NCBI GenBank assembly: GCA_948468385.1
Contig: CAOKHZ010000038.1
Coordinates: 1 to 36,915, forward strand
DNA: 36,915 nt
Direction of reading: 5' to 3'
Source: an uncultured Faecalicatena sp.
Lineage (GTDB): Bacteria; Bacillota; Clostridia; Lachnospirales; Lachnospiraceae
The stretch's first letter is position 1. Every line of letters begins with the position of its first letter. A program made the position numbers and the translations under genes. Shown piece by piece: positions 25,626 through 33,569 of this stretch. Under the pieces are notes generated by a model. It was not told where the DNA came from, made no database searches, and saw nothing but the letters and a program-made list of their open reading frames with translations.

Positions 25626-28088
25626 ATGCAAAGGCGAGGAATCAAGGAAGAAAACGGCCTTTTCGTGTTGCACACGGATCATACGACGTATGCGTTCGCC
25701 AAGTTGCCGGGTGGCCATTTGGAGCATTTGTACTATGGGGAGTCTCTGGACATTGGCCCGGGAGAATACGAGGCGATACGGCACAAGGCGGTCAACGCGA
25801 TGGGATGCGGGCTTGCTTATTCCGAGGAAGAATTTGGCGACGTAAAAGGAAAAAACGTCTATTTGGAAGAATATTGCCTGGAGACGTCCGGCGAGGGAAA
25901 GGGGGACTTTCGTCAGCCGTTTGTCAAATTGACGTTGTCGAACGGTTGCCGGACGACGGATTTTCGCTATGAGAGTTATCGTGTCGAGGAGGGCGCGCCG
26001 GTGCTTGCGATGTTGCCGTCGGCATACGCGGAGCGCATGGAAGACGTGCGGACGTTGTACGTGTGTTTGAAAGAGCGGCATGAAAATATCCGTATGGAAT
26101 TGTATTACACGGTGTACCCTGAAGCGGATTGTATCGTGCGCGGGGCAATCCTTACAAATCAGAGCGGCGCCAGAATCTGCATTGACCGTTTGATGAGCAC
26201 GCAAATTGATTTCGAACGCAGCGGATATCGTTTCGTGACGTTCGGCGGGCATTGGGCTAACGAGATGAACTATGCGGAGACGTTGGTGCAAAAGGGCTGT
26301 GCCAGTGTATCTTCCCGCACGGGGAACTCTTCCAACGTGGCTAACCCGTTCGTGATGCTGGCGCATCCAGACGCGACGGAAACTTCCGGGGAATGCTTTG
26401 CCTGCAACCTGATTTATTCAGGTAACCATAAAGAACTGGTGGAAGTGGACGGACATGGCAAAAGTCGCTTTCTGGCCGGTATCAACGAGGAGGAATTTGC
26501 GTGGATGCTGGAGAACGGGGAACGTTTCGAGACCCCGCAGGCAGTGATGACGGTTTCTGCGCAAGGGTTTTCCGATATTTCAAGGCACATGCACCGTTTC
26601 GTGCGGGAGCACGTGGTGCGTGGTGAGTGGAAGCACAAGGAAAGGCCGGTTTTGTTAAATTCGTGGGAAGCGGCGTATTTTCATTTTGACGAGCACAAGC
26701 TGCTCTCGCTGGCCAAGGCGGGGGCGCAGGCAGGGATAGAACTGTTCGTCGTGGACGACGGTTGGTTTGGACGACGGAATAATGACACGTTGTCGTTGGG
26801 GGACTGGAAGGTGAATCCGAAAAAACTTCCCCACGGCTTTGCCGGTCTGGCGGAAAAGCTGAAGGCGATGAACATGCGGCTTGGCGTGTGGGTGGAGCCG
26901 GAGATGGTGAACACGGATTCTGACTTGTACCGGGCGCATCCCGATTACGCCGTGCAGATTACCGGGCGGGCGCATTCGGAGGGCCGCAACCAAAGGATTC
27001 TCGATTTTACGCGAAAGGACGTGCGGGACGAAATCATCGCCCAATTGACGGAGGTGTTTTCTTCGGCAGACATTCAATATGTGAAATGGGACATGAACCG
27101 CAACTTTTCCGACGTGTATTCGTCTAGCCTGCCGCCGCAGCGGCAGAAAGAATTCTCCCATCGCTATATCATGGGCGTGTATGAGGTGATGAAGACGCTG
27201 ACGGAACGTTTTCCGCATATTTTGTTCGAGGGGTGCGCGTCGGGCGGCAATCGTTTCGACCTTGGCATCCTCTGTTACATGCCGCAGATTTGGGGAAGCG
27301 ACAACACGGACGCGTTATGCCGTGCCCGCATTCAGAACGGATATAGCTACGGATATCCGCAGTCGGTCATTGGCGCGCACGTGTCGGGATGTCCGAATCA
27401 CCAGACGTTGCGGGAGACGCCGCTTGACACCAGGTTTTGCGTGGCGGCGTTTTGCGTACTCGGATATGAGTGTAATTTGGCGGCGATGAGCAAGCAGGAG
27501 CGGGATGAAATCGCGTCGCAGGTCGCCCTTTATAAGAAATGGAGACGGACGTTGCAGTTCGGGGAATGGTATCGGCTTGAGACGTCCTCCGTGCGAAACT
27601 TTCTGGGCATGGAAAACGCGCTGGCAATACTTGGCGCGTCGGCACAGAACGGGCCAAGGCCGGGGCAGCAGGCGTGCAAATGGCTGTGCGTGGCACCGGA
27701 CAAGAGCAGTGCCGTTGGCGTGATGGTGCAGGGAATGGTGGCTCCGAATCACTCCTACGAGGAATTTCGTACGCGGGGACTGGCACCGGAGAAGAAGTAT
27801 CGTTTCACGAATCAGGAACGCAAGGTGTCCATTCGCCGATTTGGGGACCTCGTAAACCTTGTCTCGCCGGTGACCGTCAAAAAGGACGGGCTGGTGGTAC
27901 ATATGGCGGACAGGTTTGTCAAAATGGACGGGGAGCAAGAATACGTGGAGGTTTCTGGTGCTTGTTTGAACCGGGTGGGAGTCAAGCTAAGTCAGGGATT
28001 CGCGGGCAGCGGGTATGAGAAAAATACAAGGCTGTACCAGGATTTTGACGCGAGGATGTACTTTATGGAGGAAATTCGCGAAAAATAA
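25626..28088 (+). CDS. Alpha-galactosidase, glycoside hydrolase family 36
   Basis: The 820-residue enzyme hydrolyses terminal alpha-1,6-galactose from raffinose-type sugars or galactomannan. It has the GH36 N-terminal beta-sandwich, the catalytic TIM barrel and a C-terminal beta domain. The nucleophile is D489 in VKWDMNR and the acid/base is D559 in GSDNTD. The 70-residue spacing equals that in characterised GH36 enzymes. FVVDDGWFGRR, GLWVEPEM-like GVWVEPEMVN and CASGGNRFDLG are further family marks. There is no signal peptide, so the enzyme is cytoplasmic. ATG 25626 has GGGGGTGAG about 4-8 bases upstream; GTG 25617 lies inside that site. It follows the efflux operon by 86 bp, with no sugar transporter beside it. 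Confidence 0.96.
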   Translation: MQRRGIKEENGLFVLHTDHTTYAFAKLPGGHLEHLYYGESLDIGPGEYEAIRHKAVNAMGCGLAYSEEEFGDVKGKNVYLEEYCLETSGEGKGDFRQPFVKLTLSNGCRTTDFRYESYRVEEGAPVLAMLPSAYAERMEDVRTLYVCLKERHENIRMELYYTVYPEADCIVRGAILTNQSGARICIDRLMSTQIDFERSGYRFVTFGGHWANEMNYAETLVQKGCASVSSRTGNSSNVANPFVMLAHPDATETSGECFACNLIYSGNHKELVEVDGHGKSRFLAGINEEEFAWMLENGERFETPQAVMTVSAQGFSDISRHMHRFVREHVVRGEWKHKERPVLLNSWEAAYFHFDEHKLLSLAKAGAQAGIELFVVDDGWFGRRNNDTLSLGDWKVNPKKLPHGFAGLAEKLKAMNMRLGVWVEPEMVNTDSDLYRAHPDYAVQITGRAHSEGRNQRILDFTRKDVRDEIIAQLTEVFSSADIQYVKWDMNRNFSDVYSSSLPPQRQKEFSHRYIMGVYEVMKTLTERFPHILFEGCASGGNRFDLGILCYMPQIWGSDNTDALCRARIQNGYSYGYPQSVIGAHVSGCPNHQTLRETPLDTRFCVAAFCVLGYECNLAAMSKQERDEIASQVALYKKWRRTLQFGEWYRLETSSVRNFLGMENALAILGASAQNGPRPGQQACKWLCVAPDKSSAVGVMVQGMVAPNHSYEEFRTRGLAPEKKYRFTNQERKVSIRRFGDLVNLVSPVTVKKDGLVVHMADRFVKMDGEQEYVEVSGACLNRVGVKLSQGFAGSGYEKNTRLYQDFDARMYFMEEIREK

Positions 28089-28130
28089 GTTGCAATTCAG
28101 CACCGCTCTGGCTCGGGGACAAACAGTAAC
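28089..28130. repeat. Decayed TTACAATTCAGC-family element after the GH36 gene
   Basis: TTGCAATTCAGC (28089-28100), then CCGCTCTGGCTCGG, matches the left arm and centre of the 12540 element. The right arm has diverged. It starts at the GH36 stop codon, the same placement as the copies after the CPBP gene and gltD. Confidence 0.55.
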
Positions 28131-28194
28131 AAAAAAACGCTGGATATATGGATTGTTTAAGGATTTTTTACTTCCTTATTGAGTGAAAGTGCGT

Positions 28195-28279
28195 TATAAT
28201 GGTAATAACAGATAGCGTGAATTTAGGAACCGCAGGAAAAGGAACAAAACGGATGGGGAGAGATGTTCTTGCGGTTTCC
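28195..28279 (+). promoter_or_regulatory. Promoter -10 and hairpin leader of the cytidylate-kinase-like gene
   Basis: TATAAT at 28195-28200 is a good -10; the -35 is weak. About 20 nt later the leader folds: AACCGCA (28228-28234) pairs with TGCGGTT (28270-28276), and GGAACA (28241-28246) pairs with TGTTCT (28264-28269). The stem ends about 15 bases before the ribosome site and may be a control element. No known riboswitch is recognised. Confidence 0.45.
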
Positions 28280-28303
28280 ACACTTCAGGAAGGAGCGATT
28301 TTT

Positions 28304-28942
28304 ATGACAAGGCATACGGTTATTTCGATTGGCAGGCAGTTTGGGAGCGGCGGGCACGAGATTGGCAATAGGCTGGCCGAGCGGTTGGATCTTCCGTTAT
28401 ACGATCACAACTTGATTCGGATGGCGGCGAGCGAGTTGAAGATTTCCATGGAGGACGCGGCGCGGGTGGATGAAACCTTGTTGGGGAAATACAAGTCGGC
28501 ACTGATTACTGACCCGGCAGATTATATCACGTTCATGAGCGGAAAGACATTTGAAGAGTCGTTGACGGATCAAGTGTATGAGAAACAATCTGGATTGATT
28601 CGGAAACTTGCCCGGCGCGGCCCGGCGATTTTTGTCGGTCGCTGTTCGGATTACGTGCTTGGAGACTATTCGAATTGTATTAACGTGTTCGTTTATGCGT
28701 ACAAGGAAGATCGGATTCGCCGAATTATGGAACTTTATAATTTGGACGAAAAAAAGGCGTGGGAGAAGATTAAGCGGGTTGACAAGAGCAGGAAGGCCTA
28801 TTATGAAGAGCACACCGGACGGGAATGGGGCGGCATAGAGGCGCACCAGATAATGTTTAACGTAAGCCTTTTGGGAATCGACGGCGTGGTGGACGCGTTG
28901 GAGAGCGTTTATAAGAAGTGGGATTCGGACGGCGAAAATTAG
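28304..28942 (+). CDS. Cytidylate kinase-like family protein
   Basis: The 212-residue protein matches the cytidylate-kinase-like family common in Clostridia. It has a P-loop-like start (ISIGRQFGSGGHEIGNRLAERL in place of canonical GxxxxGK[ST]), then LYDHNLIRMAA, and a mid segment GPAIFVGRCSDYVL. Arginine-rich lid residues RIRRIMELYNLDEKKAWEKIKRVDKSRKAYYEEHTGREWG follow. The GSGGHE loop lacks the usual lysine, so nucleotide-kinase activity should not be assumed. The ATG at 28304 has AGGAAGGAG 7-8 bases upstream; the longer frame from 28199 has no ribosome site. It converges on spoVT with a shared terminator. Confidence 0.88.
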   Translation: MTRHTVISIGRQFGSGGHEIGNRLAERLDLPLYDHNLIRMAASELKISMEDAARVDETLLGKYKSALITDPADYITFMSGKTFEESLTDQVYEKQSGLIRKLARRGPAIFVGRCSDYVLGDYSNCINVFVYAYKEDRIRRIMELYNLDEKKAWEKIKRVDKSRKAYYEEHTGREWGGIEAHQIMFNVSLLGIDGVVDALESVYKKWDSDGEN

Positions 28943-29007
28943 TGTGGCTCGCACGGATTAAGTGATTGTTTCTCTGAATTCGTGTAAATGACGCTGGAAA
29001 GCAAAAA

Positions 29008-29040
29008 ACGGCATGGCCTTACAAGCCATGCCGTATATTT
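29008..29040. terminator. Bidirectional terminator between convergent genes
   Basis: ACGGCATGGC (29008-29017) pairs with GCCATGCCGT (29025-29034). A-rich sequence lies to the left (T run on the minus strand) and ATATTTTT to the right, so it can stop both transcripts. Confidence 0.92.
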
Positions 29041-29041
29041 T

Positions 29042-29587
29042 TCACTGTTCCATCTGTTTTCCCAAGAATCCGGCCGCGCTCATCGCCACCTTTTGCTCCA
29101 ACTCGCCGAATTTTCTTTTTTCTTCTTTGTTCAATAGAACCACGCTGCCAATCACGTCCCCTTCACTGATGATGGGGCAGATGGCCTCTTCCTTATATTC
29201 CGACACCCCATCTGCGATGTTTACGAAGTTTTTACTGTCCGCTTCGGCAAGTACTTGGTTGCGCTGTTGCAATGTTTCCTCCAGCTCCTTGCTGATGTAT
29301 TTCTCGTGCAAGTCCTTTTTTCCCGCTCCGGAGGCGGCCACCACCTGGTCGTTGTCGGTAATGCATACCGTGCAGTTCATCGTCTGTGCCAGACTCTCAG
29401 AATACTGTTTCGCCAATGTGCCCAATTCACCGATTGGTGAATATTTTTTCAGGATCACCTCTCCCTCCCGATCCGTAAATATTTCCAACGGATCCCCCTC
29501 CCGAATCCGCAGTGTACGACGTATCTCCTTTGGAATTACGACACGCCCGAGATCATCTATTCTACGCACAATTCCAGTTGCCTTCAT
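29042..29587 (-). CDS. spoVT: Stage V sporulation protein T, AbrB-family regulator
   Basis: The 181-residue length is typical for SpoVT. The N-terminal swapped-hairpin AbrB DNA-binding domain (about 1-52) is MKATGIVRRIDDLGRVVIPKEIRRTLRI...LEIFTDREGEVILKKYSP. A C-terminal GAF-like ligand domain (about 55-178) contains CTVCITDNDQVVAASGAGKK and the GDVIGSVVLLNKEE segment. In Bacillus SpoVT tunes sigma-G-dependent forespore genes; in Clostridia it is also needed for full sporulation. Its presence is the best evidence in this window for an endospore former. The ATG has GGAGG about 8-9 bases upstream on the minus strand. Confidence 0.97.
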   Translation of the reverse strand: MKATGIVRRIDDLGRVVIPKEIRRTLRIREGDPLEIFTDREGEVILKKYSPIGELGTLAKQYSESLAQTMNCTVCITDNDQVVAASGAGKKDLHEKYISKELEETLQQRNQVLAEADSKNFVNIADGVSEYKEEAICPIISEGDVIGSVVLLNKEEKRKFGELEQKVAMSAAGFLGKQMEQ

Positions 29588-29778
29588 ATTTCAAGTTCCT
29601 CCATTTTTACTATCATTTGCAGTCTCGCCGTCATTTGCATTTTCATCATCATTTGCAGTTCCTTTTCTTTTCACGGTGCCTCGAGCCGTGCCGCGTGGCA
29701 TCCGTCCAATGAAAGTATTTCTAGTATCTGTAAAAAATGGAGAATTATTCACGCTGCTCTTAAAACCTTGAGCGGAAG

Positions 29779-30165
29779 TCACGACACCATTCCGCCCAGT
29801 GTTCCGCCGCCCGCGCACAAAAGGAGCGTGAACAACGCATTTCCCCCGTCATCTTGCAATGAGTGGTAAAATGCCAGCGAAATGATGAGCAAAAGGGCGA
29901 AATACAAAATTCCCGATGCCAGGCCCCACAGAAACTTTCGGCTTTTTGCACATTTTCCAATGACAAAGCCGCCAACCAAGGTCGAAAGCACGTAAATCAC
30001 GATGATACCTGCAGATATCTTTCCTTCGTCCCAATTAAACTTATACATTAAAAATGCTAAAAGTAACAGTAGCGCGCCCGTGACCAGATAGGAGCCAAGC
30101 ATTGCCTTCAATACCCAGGCAGCCTTTATATGTAAGTTTAGTTCCTGATTTGTCGTTTTTTCCAT
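29779..30165 (-). CDS. TIGR04086-type four-helix membrane protein
   Basis: The 128-residue protein has four predicted membrane helices: MLGSYLVTGALLLLLAFLMY, AGIIVIYVLSTLVGGFVIG, FLWGLASGILYFALLLIISLAF and ALFTLLLCAGGGTLGGM. The GGFVIGKCAKSRKFLWGLASGILYF core is the mark of the TIGR04086 family found in spore-forming Firmicutes; function is unknown. The start at 30163-30165 has AGAAGGAA about 7 bases upstream; a longer frame to 30210 is less likely. It lies upstream of spoVT on the same strand with a 190-bp gap, and is divergent from pduL. Confidence 0.82.
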   Translation of the reverse strand: MEKTTNQELNLHIKAAWVLKAMLGSYLVTGALLLLLAFLMYKFNWDEGKISAGIIVIYVLSTLVGGFVIGKCAKSRKFLWGLASGILYFALLLIISLAFYHSLQDDGGNALFTLLLCAGGGTLGGMVS

Positions 30166-30249
30166 GTGCAAATTCCTTCTCTTTTCATTCCCATGGTAAT
30201 TACTACTCACGGCCCCGGAATAGTAATCTATGGTAATCCTTTTATCTCA

Positions 30250-30255
30250 ATTATA
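30250..30255 (-). promoter_or_regulatory. Possible -10 for the TIGR04086 gene
   Basis: On the minus strand TATAAT occupies 30255-30250, about 85 bases before the start. The -35 is weak (TATTTT at 17-bp spacing). Confidence 0.4.
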
Positions 30256-30267
30256 TGTCTATCCCAC

Positions 30268-30296
30268 TTGAAAAATACGCCTCCTTCTGCTAAAAT
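30268..30296 (+). promoter_or_regulatory. Sigma-A promoter for pduL
   Basis: TTGAAA (30268-30273), 17-bp spacer, TAAAAT (30291-30296). The leader is about 85 nt. Confidence 0.75.
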
Positions 30297-30387
30297 GAAA
30301 AAAGTTGTTACCAGCGTGACCGCTTGCCAGATTGGTCTTGAAAATGGTGGCACAAATCGTGAAAAAACAAAAGACGAGGTATTTCCC

Positions 30388-31029
30388 ATGAGCCTGACAA
30401 TTCCAATTGAGACTTCGGCCAGGCACATTCATTTGGCCGAGGAAGATTTTAAGACATTATTCGGCCCGGATGGCAAGTTGAACTACGTCAAGGAACTAAG
30501 CCAGCCGGGACAGTACGCCTGCCAGGAACGTCTGGCCGTCGTCGGCCCCAAGGGGCGGTTTGACAGTGTCGTGGTACTAGGACCGTTCCGCTCGCACACG
30601 CAGGTGGAAATTTCCGTGACGGACGCGCGCAAGCTCGGCATTCCAAGCGTCATCCGCCAATCCGGAGACATTGCCGACACGCCGGGCTGCACGTTGGTCG
30701 GCCCTTGTGGGAGCCTGGAACTGAAAAGAGGGGTCATCGTCGCCAAACGACATATTCACATGGCACCACTTGACGCGATTCGGGCGCACGTCCGGGACAA
30801 TGACATCGTCTTCGTCATCACGACCAGCTATGAACGTTCCCTGATTTTTTCCGACGTGGTCGTCCGCGTCAGCCCTTCGTTCAGGCTGGCGATGCACGTG
30901 GACACAGACGAGGCGAACGCGTTCGCCAATGATGACAATCCGACGGGCGTCATTCTCAAATTATTTGACGGGCACACCTACAACTTGCAGGCATGGGCCG
31001 AAGAACTGCAGGCCGGCATTCACCGCTGA
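30388..31029 (+). CDS. pduL: Phosphate propanoyltransferase (PduL-type phosphotransacylase)
   Basis: The 213-residue protein matches PduL, a zinc enzyme unrelated to Pta that swaps CoA and phosphate on acyl groups (acyl-CoA + Pi to acyl-phosphate + CoA). Both tandem halves are visible with their metal-binding histidines: SARHIHL near the N-terminus and AKRHIHM in the middle. LSQPGQYA, VGPKGRFDSVVVLGP, TQVEISVTDARKLGI, RQSGDIADTPGCTLVGP and LAMHVDTDEANA are family signatures. The N-terminus is short and lacks the amphipathic encapsulation helix of microcompartment PduL, and no shell genes are near. It probably acts in the cytosol as a Pta substitute in acetate or propionate formation. ATG 30388 has GAGG 8 bases upstream. 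Confidence 0.93.
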   Translation: MSLTIPIETSARHIHLAEEDFKTLFGPDGKLNYVKELSQPGQYACQERLAVVGPKGRFDSVVVLGPFRSHTQVEISVTDARKLGIPSVIRQSGDIADTPGCTLVGPCGSLELKRGVIVAKRHIHMAPLDAIRAHVRDNDIVFVITTSYERSLIFSDVVVRVSPSFRLAMHVDTDEANAFANDDNPTGVILKLFDGHTYNLQAWAEELQAGIHR

Positions 31030-31160
31030 CATGAGGAACGAAGGCGTGAGCCGGCACATGCTGCTGACGTAGGGAACGAAAGCGTGAGCCGCCATATACC
31101 GTTGGCATGGAGCATGAAAGCGCGGGTCGGCGTATACCGCTGAAGCGGGATGACTTATAC
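31023..31160 (+). repeat. Degenerate 38-bp tandem repeat at the pduL 3' end
   Basis: Units at 31023-31060, 31061-31099 and 31100-31137 share the pattern C[CG]GCTGACATG..GAACGAAAGCGTGAGCCG...ATAC; a shortened unit runs 31138-31160. The first overlaps the last pduL codons and stop. The last leads into the structured element at 31156. Confidence 0.7.
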
Positions 31161-31276
31161 TGCGGGGTGGAAACATTTGCCTCGCAGTATAGATGGATGC
31201 GTGCAACCGATAAGTAATTTTGCCGCTTTGCGGTTACGGTTGGCGCAATATCATGGCAAATTTTACTTGCCGTGAT
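31156..31276 (+). ncRNA. Structured element, copy A (homologous to 34158-34283)
   Basis: Three paired parts are visible: a 5' hairpin TATACTGCG (31156-31164) / CGCAGTATA (31183-31191), a middle region with CCGC-TTT-GCGG and AACCG/CGGTT pairing, and a 3' hairpin ATCATGGCAA/TTGCCGTGAT (31250-31276). Copy B has the same order and spacing, and its stems differ in sequence yet still pair. It lies 35 bp before the GatB/YqeY gene. It could be a small RNA, a leader element or a single-strand-DNA transposon end. Confidence 0.5.
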
Positions 31277-31310
31277 TATATATAGAAAATATGGATGGAG
31301 GTAATGAATT

Positions 31311-31754
31311 ATGAGCATGATTGATGACGTAAGAAGCGCCATGGTGGCCGCCATGAAGGCCAAGGACAAGGAACGGAAGGAATCCCTTTCATTCTTGCTA
31401 TCCTCTTTGAAGAACAAGGCGATTGACAAGCGAGCTGATTTGACCGCCGAAGAAGAGGCACAAGTCGTGCTTAAGGAAATCAAGCAGGTAAAGGAAACCT
31501 TGGCTCTCACCCCGGAAGATCGCACCGCCATTATCGCCGAGTGTGAGCATCGACTGGCCGTGCTTGACGAATACGCGCCCAAAATGATGGGCGAAGACGA
31601 GATTCGTGCCATTGTTAACGACGTATTGGCCGAGCTTGGCATCACGGAACCAACCGGAAGGGACAAAGGCAGAATCATGAAAGAACTGATGCCCAAGGTA
31701 AAGGGCAAGGCCGATGGCAAACTGGTGAACGAGATTGTAGCGTCCATGTTATGA
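31311..31754 (+). CDS. GatB/YqeY domain-containing protein
   Basis: The 147-residue, all-helical protein is of the YqeY family, related to the tRNA-binding tail domain of GatB amidotransferase. It starts MSMIDDVRSAMVAAMKAKDKERKESLSFLLSSLKNKAIDKR and has the family segment YAPKMMGEDEIRAIVNDVLAELGI, followed by GRIMKELMPKVKGKADGKLVNEIV. These proteins are thought to bind tRNA or support translation, but their role is not settled. GGAGGT lies 9 bases before the ATG, and a strong terminator follows 18 bp after the stop. Confidence 0.94.
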   Translation: MSMIDDVRSAMVAAMKAKDKERKESLSFLLSSLKNKAIDKRADLTAEEEAQVVLKEIKQVKETLALTPEDRTAIIAECEHRLAVLDEYAPKMMGEDEIRAIVNDVLAELGITEPTGRDKGRIMKELMPKVKGKADGKLVNEIVASML

Positions 31755-31772
31755 TGGGGGATGGTGCAACGA

Positions 31773-31809
31773 GCCGGGAGGGGGCTTCCGACGAAACATC
31801 CCTCCCGGC
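31773..31809. terminator. Terminator after the GatB/YqeY gene
   Basis: GCCGGGAGGG (31773-31782) pairs perfectly with CCCTCCCGGC (31800-31809). The flanks lack a long T tract. It also lies at the end of the minus-strand pseudogene. Confidence 0.75.
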
Positions 31810-31823
31810 ATCACATATAACTT

Positions 31824-32396
31824 TTACAATAGCTTTGAAACGAGTTCTCGGTCGTTCTCGGAAATTTTCATGTTGTCCATCGCTTGCTTCTTTGTCCATC
31901 CCGTACTTTCCATAAGATTATTAACACTGTCCGCCAACGTCTTGATTCTTTCTTTTACCGCCGCCTCTTCTTTCATTTGCTCAATTGCCAGACACATGTC
32001 CATCGCCTCCTCGTCCTCTTTCATCGTTATTTTTGCGCCAACGCAAGTATCTTTGAATCCTGATTTTCAAACATCTCATGGATTGACAGCGGGCCGTTCC
32101 ATGGTTTAGAGTCAAAGTAAATGACCAGTGTTACGACTGGCAGTAACCGGTCCGACTTCATAAATCCCGAAAGATATTCATCGCTGTTTATACCTTTGTA
32201 ATCTCCCGATTCCTTGTGCGAGGCAATTGCCCTTTCCACTTGTTTCGTGTATTGAAGCGCGTCATAAACCATGTTTTTCACTGGAATCGCATAGTGAATG
32301 TTGGCTTGCGCCTCAATTGCCAACAAGAGGTAGGCCGCCCTTTTATCTGTCATTGCAACTACGGACTTGATTACGTCCCGTGTCTTTTATTCCCAT
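31824..32396 (-). pseudogene. Decayed Rpn/PD-(D/E)XK nuclease-family transposase gene
   Basis: Three pieces on the minus strand fit one Rpn-family protein with deletions and frameshifts. The gene start (32394-32396, AAAGGAGG about 6 bases upstream) gives MGIKDT, the usual N-terminus of this family. The frame then jumps to RDVIKSVVAMTDKRAAYLLLAIEAQANIHYA and runs through YDALQYTKQVERAI...LPVVTLVIYFDSKPWNGPLSIHEMF, stopping near 32029. A last piece (32024-31824) carries the helical tail MDMCLAIEQMKEEAAVKERIKTLADSVNNLMESTGWTKKQAM. Most of the N-terminal nuclease core is missing. Intact relatives are about 300 residues and promote recA-independent recombination. It is non-functional as read. Confidence 0.82.
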
Positions 32397-32966
32397 AAGG
32401 ATCCTCCTTTGTCTTGGTGCAGGAGGTGCGTCGTTCTCCACGTTCGAGCCAAGATGAAAGGAGCTTCTTCGTCACATGACCACGCTTCGTTCGAAACCTC
32501 TCTGCTGTTTTAAACTACTGGTTACAAGCATTGAGATTTCTGTATGTGCCATGTGGCCGAAATGATTCAGAACCGTAAACCATTTGGAAGTGTAAATAAC
32601 CCTGAGATGGTGTGGTGAATGTGAAATGACCAATTCCTTCGACTTGGATGCCGAGTGTTCGCCGTACTGTAATCCAGGATTATTTGTTTCCTACAACCCG
32701 AAAAGGGTGGCCACCCCACAGCCACCGTCCGTCAAAGTGATGGCTCCAATGAGCATCCAGCCTATTGCCGCAGGCAATTTTAAATGGTTAGATGCCGTTA
32801 CAATTTGAGACGTTGGTCGCTTGTGTGCTTCAATTCTAGTTGTTACCCTTTTGGTCACATGAAAACTTCAATGATAAAAATTAAAAAAATAGTTGGCAAA
32901 TCTGGATGGTAGACCGTGATTTTGACGTACAATGATGAAGCATACTAAAAATGGAGGAACGTACAA
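32397..32966. other. 570-bp spacer without a convincing gene
   Basis: It holds the pseudogene's ribosome site at one end and the recombinase ribosome site (GGAGG, 32952-32956) at the other. A 60-codon frame at 32626-32808 has a weak start signal and no recognised relative. TACAAT near 32931 could be a -10 for the recombinase, with no good -35. The last 100 bp are AT-rich. Confidence 0.5.
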
Positions 32967-33569
32967 ATGAGAAACAAGGTTTACGGATACATTCGCGTAT
33001 CGACCAAGGAGCAAAACGAGGCCAGGCAAAAAATTGCCCTGCAAAATTTTGAAATTTCGGAGGAGCACATTTTCATGGATAAGCAGAGCGGGAAGGACTT
33101 CGAACGGAAATCGTATAAAAAAATGTTGAGGAAAATAAAAAAGGGTGACCTTCTCGTGGTGCAGTCCATCGACCGATTGGGGCGCAATTACGAGGAAATT
33201 TTGGAACAATGGCGCATGCTTACACGTAAAAAGCAGGTGGACATCGTTGTGTTGGACATGCCGCTTTTGGATACGAGGAACAAAGATAAGGATTTGACCG
33301 GGACGTTCATTGCGGATCTGGTATTGCAAATCTTGTCCTATGTGGCGCAAAACGAACGTGAAAATATTCGAAAGCGGCAGGCGGAGGGAATCGCGGCGGC
33401 CAGGAAACGGGGCGTGCACTTCGGAAATCCGGGCAAGCCGCTGCCGGACACGTTTGAGGACGTGGTGGGAAAATGGCGGCGAAAGGAGATTGGACTGGAC
33501 GAGGCACTGGCGGAACTGGGAATCGGGCGTACGTACTTTTTTAAATACGTAAAGCAACTGGGACTTTGA
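32967..33569 (+). CDS. Serine recombinase, DNA-invertase type (Hin/Pin/Gin-like)
   Basis: The 200-residue length is that of small DNA invertases and resolvases. The catalytic domain (1-140) has the nucleophile Ser12 in YGYIRVSTKEQN, the conserved SIDRLGRNYEEI motif and MPLLDTR. The long E-helix region reads SYVAQNERENIRKRQAEGIAAARKRGVHFG. A short C-terminal helix-turn-helix (about 160-198, EIGLDEALAELGIGRTYFFKYVKQLG) binds DNA. GGAGG lies about 10 bases before the ATG. Directly downstream are perfect 18-bp inverted repeats bounding an AT-rich segment with a promoter, which argues for an invertase acting next door. Family membership is sure; inversion activity is inference. Confidence 0.93.
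   Translation: MRNKVYGYIRVSTKEQNEARQKIALQNFEISEEHIFMDKQSGKDFERKSYKKMLRKIKKGDLLVVQSIDRLGRNYEEILEQWRMLTRKKQVDIVVLDMPLLDTRNKDKDLTGTFIADLVLQILSYVAQNERENIRKRQAEGIAAARKRGVHFGNPGKPLPDTFEDVVGKWRRKEIGLDEALAELGIGRTYFFKYVKQLGL

Noticed and set aside
29013-29771. 252-codon plus-strand frame opposite spoVT
   Set aside because: It is antisense to spoVT, whose AbrB and GAF-like domains are unmistakable.
29591-29818. 75-codon minus-strand frame before spoVT with NDDENANDGETAND tail
   Set aside because: It overlaps the TIGR04086 gene end, has low-complexity content from a TCATTTGCA triplet repeat, and lacks a ribosome site.
32626-32808. 60-codon plus-strand frame (MTNSFDLDAECSPYC...)
   Set aside because: No recognisable relative, weak start signal, and no promoter. 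It may be chance; too little to call a gene.
32967-33569. Recombinase as a transposon resolvase or large integrase
   Set aside because: No transposase or Tn3-type res array is nearby and the protein is too short for a large serine integrase. The adjacent inverted, not direct, repeats favour an invertase.
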